NCBI RefSeq assembly: GCF_001522545.3
Contig: NC_031770.1
Coordinates: forward strand, 28,812,856-28,876,855
Source: Parus major
Lineage: Eukaryota > Chordata > Aves > Passeriformes > Paridae
Direction: 5' to 3'
DNA: 64,000 nucleotides
Below the pieces are notes generated by a model. It made no database searches, had not been told where the DNA came from, and worked only from the letters and a program-made list of their open reading frames with translations. Below, one piece after another: positions 37,659 to 51,100 of this stretch. The translations under genes were made by a program, and so were the position numbers. The first letter of the stretch is position 1; each line of letters opens with the position of its first letter.

Positions 37659-39668
37659 CCCATTCTGTGAGATGGGGAATTTTACCTAGTGAAATGTACA
37701 GAGAGACACTTCATTTTGCATTTGAGAATGCAAAAATTCTAAGCTATTAACACCAACATTTTTTTCAATACCTGTGTTTCTGTTGTTTAAGACCACTCAT
37801 TTTCCTGAACACAACTGGAAAAATGGTTATCTGTACAACACCGGTCTCAGTGTATTTATAACATAAGCAGCATCCTCAATTTATCCTACTGCATTATTTC
37901 CTCCCCCTCCACAATTAACAGCAGTAAAACACAGCTAGAAATAAATTTTCAACACCCCCACCATGACTATTCCCTTTAACCTTTTCCCATGGTCACACAG
38001 ACATGCCTCACAGCACACAAGCAGCATGGAGAGAGATGGTAAGTCACACCACGAGAAGCTCTGTTCAAGACTGTTTTGTGGGATAGAGAAGGTCACCAGT
38101 GGTACCAACACAAGTTCCACCACAGGGAATTAGCGTAACTTGCATTATAAAGGGAAAAATACACAATCAATGCCCCTTTTCCTGAAGTATTTCAAGGTAA
38201 ACAAGCAACCCAGAGATGTGTCACACTTGCATATTTTGGGATGCATTAGGTACAACTAGCTGTGCATGTTGGTGGCTCAGACATAACACCAATCCTGTCT
38301 GGGGAAACTGGATACATTTTGTAGTCAGCCCAGACCTAAGACATTGAGCATCTTCAGCCCCCCTTTCCACAGTCCGGTGACACAGCCTGTCTGCAGGCCA
38401 CACACAGCCAAGAGGCTCCAGCCCAGGATGGTAGCCCTGAGCTAACCCAGCATACAGCCACTGTGGTGCCTCTGAACCTGACAGGGCATAGAACCTGGGG
38501 GTCAGGAGGGCTTTTCAGTCTGGCTCCAAACTCAGCAACATCACCAGAGGGGACTTTCAGACCCATGCTGGCTCTGCCAGCAGGGAACAGCTCTGCTGAG
38601 CTACAGACAGCTTGGGCCTTCCCATCCACACACACAGTACACTTACCTGCAAACTAGATAAGCCCCCATCCACAGAGGATTTGCTGTGCATCAATGATGC
38701 TTATTTATGGCTTATTTCAGGAAGGAAGGAAAACAGCCACAGCAAATCCAAACAGCTTTCAGCAGTTATGAGCATTCTACAGAAAGTTGCATTTTACCAC
38801 AGTACAAAGATGTGCTTCTTAATAAAACGTTAATCATATGAATTACAATAGAGTATATTCCATGTAGCAGTCCCTTCTCACAGCAATTATCTATGAAGTA
38901 TCCTTTAATCGCTCACTTTGAAATGTGGTTTCCCCTGCTTTTTTCTAAAGAAAAGGAAAGCAATTAAAATCTTTAATGAGTGCCTGCTGCCTGCCCCCTA
39001 ATTCATGGGCATTTGAAAGTTCAACTTGTGTCTTTTCATAACAGACGTAATTGTCACATCCACTGCAACCCATCTATACAGAATAGCAGCATGTTTTACA
39101 CAGTGTACTGTAATAATGTAATTGGTGTGACTGAATACTACCATTAAGAGAAAAACAAATTCTGTGTCTGTAAGATTGACAACAGGCCTTTGAAATCATG
39201 CAATTGATGCCTCTTCTGTTAAGAGCTGGGAAACATTTAGCCCATATCCTTTGGTTCTCCCTTCTGGCTGTTTTGCCTGTACTGCCAACAAAATAAGTTA
39301 ATTCTCCACAACAGCAAGAACCTATTCAATGCAGAAGCTACAGACTTTTTGCCTAAATTACTGATCGTCTCTACACAGCACCTGAAGGTTTCCCTCACTA
39401 ACATATGCAAAGAAAATATTCAGGGTTTACTGCACAGCTGCTATGAAAATGGCATGTGGGTAGAACAAAGAGGACAAACCATGCCCCAGAAACTCACAAG
39501 ACTCCTCTCAGGGAGATACTACAACTCATTCCACTTCAGACCAGAAGCACAGCAAATGAAAACTTATCCCCCTGTGAACCATATGGCATCTGTCTCATCT
39601 CTGGTTACTGGCGCCCAATTCAGATGTCAATTCATCAAAACGGCCCATTATAATTGCCTATTAAATAT

Positions 39669-39947
39669 TGTCACCCTGAAAACTCAGCTTCTGAGCTTGC
39701 TGACATAGTTTTCTAAAGACTTTTCCAGGACAGTAACTGTAAACATAGATATGTGTACATTCTTTCTGTTACACGTCTTGTGATGGGCATCTCTCATGGC
39801 CAGTGCAGTGGGAAAGTGTTAGCCTGACCATCCAATCCCTGGCTGTGGTCAGAAGCCTATAAATCCTAGGAGGAAAAATAAACTCTCTCTTCTTTTCACC
39901 ACACCTCGAGTTGTGTCCGTGTGATCTATTCGTATCCAGCGGCAACA
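39669..39947 (+). mobile_element. Solo LTR of the provirus family (AAATAT target duplication)
   Basis: 279 bases, TGTCACCCTGAAAAC...CGGCAACA, nearly identical to the provirus 3' LTR about 2 kb away. It is flanked by a perfect 6-base duplication, AAATAT at 39663-39668 and 39948-39953. The separate duplication shows that it was an independent insertion and not a tandem copy of the neighbouring provirus. Confidence 0.95.
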
Positions 39948-42900
39948 AAATATGACCACATAGATATATCTTACATGTTTCAGGTGCATTCTAAAACCTT
40001 GTACTGTAGCAGAACTAATTCTGGAAACACCACTGAAAGCAAGACCAACATACACACCCATCCAAAACAGCCAAAAAACCCCACACAAAAGGAAGACAGA
40101 GAAGCAGAAGGCAATCGAGTTTGTTTATGGATATTATCTTGGGTAACAAAGTCATCCATTTGCTAACAGTTATCTGGATTAAGAAAGCAATCTTCCAAGA
40201 ATTTCTATCTTCCTTGCAAGTTTGGAAACAAGACCTTATTACTGCAAAGCAGAAGAAAAAAATCTCTCATACTCTGTTCTCCAGAAATTCACATTAGAAC
40301 CATTTACTCAAGACGTAATAAGTAGAGGTAGTGTACTTCCCACTAGAAGCATCCTGCAGACCATCTTTGCAGGTCCCAAACACACAGCAGTGTCTTGCAA
40401 ACCAGTAAGAGACAGCCATATTTGCTACTGTAAGTGCACAACTGTGATTTGGCAGGAACCAGCAGAGCAAGCAACCCTGTCCTCAGTTGTCTCTTTCAGC
40501 TGCCATAGTCCAATGGCCCTCAGCAAACAGTCACAATGGTCATCCAGCTGTTGCATCATCATGGGCTTGGTGCCATTAAAAAAAAAAAAAAGGGAAAAAA
40601 GGAGAAACTGACCTATAAAAGCAACAAGAGATTCCTCTTCACCAACCCATTTGTTGGACAGCATTATTTTATAAAACTAGGAACTGAAGGGCTAACAAGT
40701 TTTTTTTATTTCTGAGTTTAAAAATACATGGATTTAACGTTATTCTGGTAAAGGCATGCTCACAGCCATGAGTTTGCTCTCACCAGTAAAAAGAACAGGA
40801 CAAGTCCCAGTATCTTCCTTCCCCTTCACCATCTGTTCCATGCTCTCAGGCCCTCCAAGGTCAAACTGCCTTTAGGGATTCAAATCAGAGATAAGATGGG
40901 GATGACATTTCTAATCTTTGTTACACAGGCACAGAATTTTTTAGTTTTGCATACAAGGAGCTTCATTTCCAGTATGAGTGAATACAGAGCCTAAAAAAAT
41001 AAACCATGTTACTTGGCATGTTTAGTGAACCACATCAGCCAAAATCCCCAACTGTAAAGAGCCAGCATTGCCAGCACAGAATAAAGGCATTTCAGACTGT
41101 ATGTCGGACCTCAGATTCAAGAAGGGAAGGTTTCTAAATGCAAGCAAATAACTTTGTCTTTTTTTTGTTTTAACCTCAGAAGTAAGCACAAAAAATAATA
41201 CTAAATGTTCCATTCCTGGCTTTGAAAAGCTTCTGGCTAACTTTAAGGGCAGTGCAGTCAACTCTGAATACTCTTAAGAATAGCTATTAAAGTAAACAAA
41301 ACTGCAGCCAAGGGTTAGTCATGCCAAACCTCCTCTGCCTACACCCTACAGGTCAAAGCACCAAAGTCCCTGATGGCAGAACCAGTCCTGTTCCCATTGG
41401 TAGGTGAAGCAGAAAAACCACACTGCGACAAATCACAATATGTCCTCAGTTCTCCTCACAGTGTCACTGGTTTAGATGGGTTAAATGCAGTAAGAGAGAG
41501 GACTAGTGGCTTAAAAACAGGCAAGACCATGTTTCTCCAACATGTGATAGGAACATATTATTCTGCCACAGCCTGAGCTTGTACAAGCTGTCACCAGCTG
41601 GCCGTCTTGATCTGAAGGAGAGCATTTTTGTCCTCTCAGAAACACAGCCCATCCATACTATAACTTAGGCTACACAGAAGGAATGATAGAGTAGCCAGGA
41701 GGCCACAAACGCTCATAGAGACAGGCTTGACTGTGGCAATCTTCAGGCTGCCTGATTTGTTTCACTAGACTCCTTCATGAGAACAAAGGCTGTGACTAAA
41801 CACAGCTGGGACAGAGAAGGAACATTTGCCAAGCTCAACAATGAGGATTCTTTTCATTGTTTACCGAGATACCTCAGCTTATGAAAATAGCTTTCCCTTT
41901 TTAACCGGACAGAGAACACAGGAGGCAATTCGTGAGAATGCCAGAGCAAAGCAGGCTACAAGCTTTCACTGTAAGTGTTAAGACATCCACAGAAGCATCT
42001 TCAGAGCCATGAAAGAGGGTACCATGTTATTTGGCCATTTGAAAACCTTTTACATACTTAGGCTCAAAGGGAGAGTGAAATACTGAATGAACCACTAACT
42101 GCCCCTTTTGAATATATTCTTATTTCATCCCACCAGAATCTGCAAACTAGCTCCCTTTTAAGGCAAGGGAAACCTTGTGAAGAAGCTGTTCGGCTTTACA
42201 GTCCTACAAGAGAGTTACAATGGCGTGACTGCTCTTTGTCTCTTTAAAAATCAGAGAGAAGTACCTTTCTGGTCAGCTTTGCTCTGACAGACCAAAGTGT
42301 CAGAGAAGCCAATGTAATTGCATACTTCTGTTTCATTTTAAGGGTTCACAATTGTAAATACTGGAAGAACAGCTAATCCAGTCAAAATCCAGGAACACCA
42401 ACTATGTTGCTTACTGGCCTGCAGAAACATATCATTATTACTTGCCATTGACATTCTCTCCAGGAAGGAAAGTATGTTTCATTCAGTTGTTAACATTGTA
42501 TCATTAGGGAGAGACCTCAATTGGAAACCTGCTTCCTGTTAACTCATTTCATGAGCTTTTATAAATTTTTTTATAGGGAAAAAAAATTACACAAAGCCAA
42601 AAAACAAAACTTCAAACAAAAACCAAACCTGTACACGAGAAAACTCACTAGCCTACAGCAATACTGTTATGGAAAACATATCATAACTTAAACAAAATTT
42701 CCCCTTCTAAGTACCATAATAAAAATGTACAGGAAAGTACTTATGGATTACAAACATATGTAAGAGTTAGATTACTCCCTCTGTTCCTTCACTTAGTTAG
42801 AACATTCATGTGGTTCCTAGGTGTATTTCTATACATTTGTCCTGAATTTTAGTTAGAACAAACTCGTGACAAGGCTGATGCAAGATGAAGGCTCAGATGT

Positions 42901-44482
42901 TCCATTTCCCTAAGATCAGAAATACAGTTACATGGCTCCTACAGTACTCTGCTACAGGATCTTCTTTTGTTTGTTTTATATGTAGCAGATGAAAGTGCCT
43001 TGCATCTTCCTCCAGGAAATTCCTATATATCAGAAGCAGCATTTAAACACATTTAATCTGGAACCCAGCACAGCAGTCCCGTTTCTATCAATAGCATTTT
43101 CACACTACTTCATCCATAACTTAGCTACAGGACCAGTTAGTTCACCATTTTATATGCTATTAGATAGAGATAACTTTCACCTCCTCAGCAGAACAAGACT
43201 GTGGAGTTTCAGGTCCCACATGGCCTCTCTAACTGCAAGTCCAGAAAGACTGGAGAAGCCAGTTCAGTCACTGCTCCAGACCCTGATCCTCCTCCTGCTT
43301 GGATCAGCCCCGACAAGTCCCACTGACATGAGTACTTTTAATACAAGTGCACATGATATCCTACAAGCCCTCACTCCTGCAGACTCCACTTCTAATTATG
43401 AAAGGCCCTTCTGACTCAAAAACAGCCCTTGAAAACACAAAGTAGATGTGCTGCAGAGGTTTAATCTAGATAGCACTGAAAAACACATAGCAATACTCAG
43501 ATCTACATGATTTTGAAGCCAATTTAATATTTTGGGGTGGTTCCACCTCTTCAATTTTTCCCTGAATTTTAAAAGGAGACAATATTAAATTGCCCTGTTC
43601 TGAAGAAGTTTGTGGGAAAGAACTTGAAGCAGAAGAACCAGACAGGAAAATGTTAAGGAACCAAAACCCAAGTTTTCCAGAGTATCTCTTTCCACTTTGT
43701 CTGAAAGTTATTAAAAAGTTTCTAAGAAGGTTGTTGATGTTCCAAGGTTTTGAATCTCACTTTGAGGTACAAGTGACCACCCTGTATTTAAAGCAAAATA
43801 CACATAACTTACACATTTTCAAAAAACATTTCTTACACATTTTCTGTACACTTGCATCTTCTCAGAACATGAAAATTACCAAAAGTTACCATGCAGTTAT
43901 TTTTTACTCCAATTTTCTGCCTGCCTCTTAAATGGATTTTTTAAAGCCACCATTGTTACAATAGAAGAAATCTAATTATTTCACTGTAGCTTATAATGAA
44001 TGTATCTGCATGTCACAAGATTCCCTCTAATACTGCACCAGAAACTGTCCAAGATCCCTCCAGACTGCAAACTAAGGCATGAAAGCAGAGTACTGCATCC
44101 TGCAATTCCAAACAGCAGGTACCACTGTCATGCCTGGTTTTAGGCAAGGCTCTCTTCCTCTCATTCTTGATCCATAAATCAACACAAATGTTTTGAATGG
44201 AAACATCTGTCTACAGACAATGTATCTGGACATCAGAACCTGCATACAGCTATGGTGAATGCAGCCAATTTCTCTCTTGACAATTCCCAAAACTCTTCAC
44301 TGACATTCCACTTAATAAAAGTAGTGTCACTAATAAAACAATAGATAGCATTTTCCACCCAGCATCTGAACTCTTGCTTCTGCTTATCTAGGGAAGTTTT
44401 TGTAAACAAAACCCACCAGGAGACATGGAAATGCTATATATCCCTTTGCACTATTAATACTACAAACTCATTTTTGGCTTAC

Positions 44483-44546
44483 CATGGATTCACTGATTAA
44501 GAGGAGGAGAAGAGCCTCTTCTACGTTGTCTTGAGGGCAGTACACA
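44483..44546 (-). CDS. TTC7A: TTC7A exon
   Basis: 64 bases: one base finishing the Asn codon plus 21 codons, acceptor TCTTTCAG, donor GTAAGCC. It encodes VYCPQDNVEEALLLLLISES and a final Met, the highly conserved YCP.DN.EEALLLLLISESM block of the family. Only 426 bases separate it from the previous exon. Confidence 0.95.
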
Positions 44547-44972
44547 CTGAAAGACAGAATACATGTTTCTGAGGAAGGTCAAGAGTTATCCTGTCAGCCT
44601 CTTTCTCATTTCACAAGAGATGCGGTAACTTGAAACATTTCATGCATGATTCATTTGCTAGGCAATACTTTCTTTGCAGGTCCACACAATTAAAAGCTCT
44701 GCAATATATCTTAGATGAGATATACTGAACCCTAAATAGATTATTTCAGTTTCAAAGCAAAGACAGCCCTTTGGTTGGACTTGCTTCTTCCTGGGGGGGG
44801 GGGAAATCACTCAAAGTTTAGTGTTTTATTTTTCCAGCACTTTTTTGTTGAAAAACAAGGCACAAAACTACTACATGAATCAGTGACATAATCAGCAGTA
44901 CTGTTTATTTAAAGACTGTTTAAATACATTCCTTCCTCCTTCCAATAAACTGAAATAAATATGAACACTTAC
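44547..44972. other. Short TTC7A intron, 426 bases
   Basis: GT-AG intron with a G-run at about 44794-44803; nothing else seen. Confidence 0.85.
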
Positions 44973-45133
44973 TTCTCTTCTGAGTACACCTCAGGTCTCC
45001 GACAAAGAAGATTGCTAACATAAGACTGATATTCCTTGTTCATGAACTCAGGAAGCGGATCAGATAAAGGGCTCCAGTAACAGTCTTCACTGAGGGAATG
45101 GAGAAGTACCTGGGCTAACTGTTTGGCTGCAGT
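44973..45133 (-). CDS. TTC7A: TTC7A exon
   Basis: 161 bases, acceptor TCTCTAG, donor GTAAGTG, starting in phase 0 and ending two bases into an Asn codon. It encodes [20 protein letters not shown] followed by [16 protein letters not shown] and a less conserved tail, matching the TTC7 motif LLHSLSE.CYWSPLS.PLPEFM. An alternative acceptor two codons downstream (CTGCAG) would drop Thr-Ala; the upstream one is chosen because it keeps the family length. Confidence 0.94.
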
Positions 45134-48110
45134 CTAGAGATCAGTACAGAAAAAGACATATATCAGTGAAGTCTTCTCCAACACAAAAGATTCACCATGT
45201 TCCACCTTGGGAAGGAGATGTATGACAGTATCACTTTTCAGAATGACAGAGTAGCAAAATCAGCTGCAAAGGTCTACAAAAGTGTGAGTTTCTTCCCTCC
45301 TAAGAAAAGACTAAACTTCTGCATTTACATGGCCTTGTTGCAATGCTCTAGAAAAAAAGTATCAAAAAGGCCTGACAGCAAGGGATGCTTTGGTGAACAA
45401 GAACAACTGACTGCCACATGGGCTGCTGAGACAATCTCACAATAGTTACTATATAGGAGTATGATGACACTACATTGTGTTCTCAGCCTCAGAATTTTGT
45501 ATGCAAGTCTCAGGACCAGAGGCGGCTTTTGTGTCAGGTTTAAAAGATCAACCTTTTATCTGCTTGTATCACCCTCTCTTGTAGACTCTTACAGTTTCAT
45601 CTTGGTACTGCTTCTCTCTTCCTGTTGCAGGAGAGGAGATGCTTAGGAACTTTATAGTGAGACAGCAACATCACATGTACTTTTTTTACCATCAAGCAGC
45701 CGAAGATCCTTAAATAGTTGCTTTCTACTTCATATGCACAGCTGGCAAGCTGGGCCCAAAAGAAGGCAAGTTAATTTCACTTAGCAAAACTACCTTTGGC
45801 ATTTACCCTTGTCTGATACCCATCAAATATCTAATTTCTTGCACTGTAAATAGATGAGCCTGCGAACAAGCTCGGAGACGACAAAATGGGTGGTGTTTTC
45901 TCTGAATTCTAAGCAGCACACCACTCTATGATGTAAAGTAAATACTACACAAAACAGAGGGCAGGCTGAAACTTCAGCCCTTCTGTCCTAATACTTGCAA
46001 ATAGTATTTTGCAACTTCTCTGACTACTGGATATGTATTTTATATGAAAATTACACTTTGAGATGTGTTATGAGCATACCAAGAGTAACTTTCTTTTAAA
46101 TACCAGGACAAGTATGTTATAGATGTCATACCTCAACATCTACGGGATCAAATAACGCACACTGAAGTTAAAGTTCCGATTATCAGTTTCAGAAAAATAA
46201 CTTGTTTTGATGCAAGCTCTTGATTTTCATCCACCTCACCACACATTAATACACTGAATTAGTTTAAAATGCAACCACAGTAGCATGCACCACCTCTTAA
46301 ACATTATAAAGGGAGGCTTCATAGATGGCAGTGATCTGGACCCCAAGACCTTCCATGCCCTGCTACTGACAAGTTACAGAAAGCCATCTGTTTCTAACTA
46401 AGCTTTTCTGTGCTTTTTATAGCAAGTAACTATGAGCAAAATGGCCTAAGGCCCTGCAACATTAGCCAGTATCATTTTATCATCTCAATGTGTAATTATT
46501 TAGTCAGTTTTACCCTGAGGAGTCAACTCTCCTATATTTTTTTCCTACAGTCTTAGAGGAGAGGGAAAATAATTTGCCAGCAACACAAAGATCTTTACTG
46601 GTTCACACAGAAGTAGGAGTACAGTTTGTGGTAAGCTATTCAGAAGGCAAGCAACAAATACTTCTAGTGTTTTTAATTTTAACACACAGTACAGTAGCTG
46701 TGTAAACTAGCTTCAGTCTTGTTTTGAATAAGACCAAACAAACCAGAACAGGCCAAAACTCTGATTTATGTTATTACTGCCTTTGGCTAAAAAAAAGGAT
46801 CATTATGCTTGAAGAACACCGTCATCCCACAAATCAGGGGAAAAAAAAAAATCATGTGTTTTACTTTCATGCTTGAAAAACTTGTTTAATTATGCACATT
46901 CCTCCCGTTGCCTTCTTGACAGCTCTTTAAAAATAAGTAATAAAATGAAAATGCAACTTCTAAATCCCAGGAAAAGCTATTGAGTGAACATCTTGAGAGT
47001 TCCCCTAAGGGATAAATCCCCCAGGGGTTTTGTACAGCTGCCCCCAGTTGCACAGGGACAGGAGAAATTGAGCCACATTCTGTCACAGTCTAGGAGCAGC
47101 AGATGGTTAGACTCATTTCAGCAAAATGATAAAACAGGTGAGTACAAAAATACTGCTGAACCCTGATCTCAGCTTGGAAAAGGATGCAGACATTTGAGCG
47201 GACAATTATTTAAGTCACCTCTTCTAACCTGCTGCACAAGCTTCCACATGCATCTGTATCATCAAAAACACTACGCAAGCCCATTCCCACCTCTCCTGTC
47301 CAACTTCTCTGGAATGACACAAGAGACAAAGTAGAATCAAGTACAAGCTTAGCTGTAAGAGTGTCAATGCTTTTAGGACTGGCTGCAAAGCTTTCATTCC
47401 CAAGACTGTTATTCTGCAAGCTGCTGACCTTGTCACCTCCTGAGTAACTTCAGGACAAGATCTCTCCAAGGGGAGACAGAGAAGAACCAGTTAAAGGTCT
47501 AAGAAGTTAAACAGGCACATAAATATTTCTTTGCCTGAGACATTCAGGATAAAAGAATGCAAAGATGTAAAATGCCAACACCAAAAAAAAAAAATTAAAA
47601 CAATTAAAATCACTCTGTACTGCATTGAAGAGAGTTTCACAGAAGGAACACTGAAAGATGTCAGTCTAAAAAAGCACTGCTTGTTGCAAGAGACAGAAGT
47701 ACTTAATGCTTCTACATGCAAATGCAGAAAGGTGTGCATGCACAATGAAATTGAGAAAGAAAACAAGACAGCGTCACCTGAGGACAGCACTGTCAAACCA
47801 AGAACATCTCTGTTTCTACCAGGGCTAGACTATGCACTGTAATCAAGAAAACAAAACAATCAAACAAACAAAAAACAAAACACAAACCCAACAAAAGTAA
47901 CCTACATGCCCAGGTCTGAAAGCTTGGAGGTTTCAGTTGGGCAGGTCTTTGAATTAAGGGGATCACTTCTAAAAGGGAAAAAAAAGGAAAGAAAGAAAAA
48001 GCCAGCAATCAACAATCGAGGACAAATACACTTTTGTGCTACAGCACTGGTCAATCAAGAGAATTCCTGCATACCAGACTGTCCCACCCTCCCACCTCCT
48101 ATTCCCTTAC
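45134..48110. other. TTC7A intron, 2,977 bases, no recognised feature
   Basis: AT-rich with A-runs near 46843 and 47582. No repeat family or coding motif was recognised. Confidence 0.75.
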
Positions 48111-48189
48111 CATTTTGAAGGTCTGAGTAGCTTTTGTTTCTACAGTCCGTAGTATTTCTCGCAGACGCCTCATTCCTTTCACAATATTT
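48111..48189 (-). CDS. TTC7A: TTC7A exon
   Basis: 79 bases: one base to finish the Gly codon, then 26 codons ending in ATG at donor GTAAGG; the acceptor is CCCCATAG. It encodes [20 protein letters not shown] and then TQTFKM. The family motif [21 protein letters not shown] makes this certain. Confidence 0.95.
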
Positions 48190-51100
48190 CTATGGGGAAG
48201 ACAGAAAAAAATAATAATTAACCCCCCCCCAAATCAGCACAATGAAGACAGAATATTTTTATGATGTCCCAAAGTTCAGCAACACACCTGAAGTTCAAAC
48301 AACCCATGAAAGAATCACTGAGTGTGCAGTAGCAAGACAAGTCACTCTGAGGCATAGACAGGACAACGGACCAGAGAAAGTCAGCAACTATACCACTGTC
48401 TACTCCAGATGGCTTCCTAAGAAAAGATCACATTCCCATTTGATGAACATAGGGGACATTTGGAAGCCTTTCATTGCTCATGTTAAGTAGATGCTGCTCC
48501 TTAAAAGCATTCACATCTCCTCTTCATACACACAGATTGTACTTGTTTGAATTATACTGAGCTTACATGATGCTTTTAAATGACAATTTCTTTTAGGTGG
48601 TGCTTAAACGCTTGTGTCTGATGCTCCAGGAACATGACGAAATTACAGCAGTGGTTTAAACAGTTTATTATCAGACAGCTAAGTTTAAGTAACTGTCTGC
48701 AAGCACAGCTTAACCTGCAATAAGAGGGTAAGACTAAAAAAAATAAAAATTAAAAAAAATCACATTAGTCTGCATACACCATAAGCAATTAAAAGCAGAC
48801 TAGTTGCCAAATGCTATCTTAGTTGTGCTGTGCAGTCAGAGAGATGCAGAGAGGAAAGATTAAACACTGGACATATCAGTTAACACACTGGTAGCTTATC
48901 AGCTGTTCAAAGCTGAGGACATGACCCACCAGAACAGTAATTGCAAAATGATTCAATACACATTCATTGCAGGGTCAAAGATACCCAAAGAAATACAAGC
49001 TATCAAAAGAGTAATGTACAAGACAACAAAATAAGCAATTATACTGGTACATTAACTGTCACTTCAGCTTATCCAGGAAAATTTTCTGTGCAGATGAAAA
49101 CAAAATTTCATTTAAAAAAACAAAGCCATATAAACCTTTTCTGTCAAACTGATTAAATTTTGAAGGTAAGCAGTACAGACCGCACTAGTACCTGCTTTCA
49201 TGCACTGCTAACCTCCTTGCACTCCAGAATCAACAGCAAACATTTGATGACAATAAAAAAAAGGTGATTATTTTGGGGGTGCAAAGATAAAAATGTAATC
49301 ATGTTTACCATGAATATTGGCTACATAAAATGCCACCCTAAAGCTTGTAGTCACCATGTCACAGAATGCAAATGCATATGGCCTTACTTACAAGCAATAT
49401 CCATCTCAGTTTCAAACTGTGAGGTAATCTGCAGACTGTCTAATCATGGGCAATGTACAGAAGTGCAAGAAAGTAAGGACAAGATCAATTAAACTGAAGA
49501 CTTGTAGAGAAAAGTCAGATGTTATCTTTTTTCTTTCCACTTTCTCCCAAGTAAAAAATGTGCTTTGATTTTATCAAGAAAAAAAGCTAAAAAAGGTTTT
49601 TTTAGTTGGACTTAAATACTTCAGCAAACACTCCAATGACAGGACCAAGACACCAGGTACTTTTTAGTTGGTCTAGAATAGAATATACCCACAAAGATGC
49701 AGTTCTGGACCTTACACACAAGAAGTGACCAAATCCAACAGAACTGTTTACGTGGTATTTACTATCAGATAGAAAAAATAAATTCCCCCATCAAAACAAA
49801 ATTCAGCTGCCCAACTGCTCTTCTTGATTACTGAAAACTACCAGCATTTGCTGTTCTTCCATGGGCTCCTTAGGAGGCTCGACAGAACAGTTATGGAGTA
49901 TAACAGTTCTACAGCATTTTCAAAAATGCATTTATTTAGGTTTCTTGTTAACATAATGATATTTGTCTTAATAAAGTGCCAATGAATTGCATTAACCAAC
50001 ATCAGAAAAAAGACTAATGATCACTTGCAACATTTGGCACTTACTTACAAGAAGAAAAACCTACAGCATGTGATAAAAGGAGACAGTTTTGTTCCTAGAA
50101 AACTAAAGCACCATTACAGTTCAACATTTTAGACAAGGCCATAAAAGAAGTTAAGCCTCCTGGCAGAAACACCTTGCTCTGGGGTGCGGGGAAGGGGAGA
50201 AGAAATACAAGGAACAGACACACTGAAGTGAATGAAAGAATAAATGGCAAATTGCTGCCCATCTGTCAGTAGTCAGGGCTGGAACCATGCAGCACACGAC
50301 AAATACTTAGGAACACCTTTAACAGATGGTAGGAGTGCAAAATGGGCAGCACAGGAGGAGCACCCAGCACTCACTACCTCCCAGACAGGTGCTTGTGTGG
50401 TCAGGATCTATCAAAGAGCACCCACTCCATCCCCTGAGCTCTCAACAATACCAGTTTTACAAGCCTGATGATGTGGTTTGGCAGCTTTTTTATTCTGAAC
50501 TTTATCAAATATTACTGAGCCGTGACAGGAGACAGGGCACACCTGCCAGCATTCTGCAAACACAGGAATTTGTCTTTCCAGTCTACTGTTCCGAGCCAGG
50601 AGACCATCCAAGCACATTTCATTTTGAGCATATGAACTGCTCTGCTCATAACAATAAGGAACTCACTGTTCCATTAATATATGCTCTTTATATACTAAAT
50701 GTGCACTTGAAGGGGTTTTATTAAATTAGGACCTTAAGAAGTTAACAAAAAGAAAAGTATGTATTTGGAACAGAAATATATGCTATATAGGTGACTGGAT
50801 GAGGACACAGACATAAAGATCTTCCTTAGATTAGAAACTGAACAATCTTGAACCTCTGCAGGACTTGGATAGAGGACTACCTGGAAATCCCAGGTAATGC
50901 TGCCTTAACCCATGGCATCATAAGTGAACATTAGATCATGGAAATTAATAAGTTGTAAGAGTCCATAGGCCCCCTATTGCTAAGAGGACAGAAAAAGAAA
51001 TGAGGAAAAACAGGAAGGGAAAAGGACATGATCATTAAACTGCCTTGGTTTTAGTTTTAGGCACAGGAGTGGTCAGAGCACCATTGAAAAAAAAAAACAT

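Larger units (their letters stand above)
31373..44482. other. TTC7A intron, 13,110 bases, carrying a provirus and a related solo LTR
   Basis: The longest intron in the window. It holds a 49-base tandem duplication (31670-31767), a deleted provirus (34160-37658) and a solo LTR of the same family (39669-39947). The rest, including 31768-34159, 37659-39668 and 39948-44482, is AT-rich with simple A or T runs and an (AAT)n stretch near 32976-32990, and no coding motif. Confidence 0.8.
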
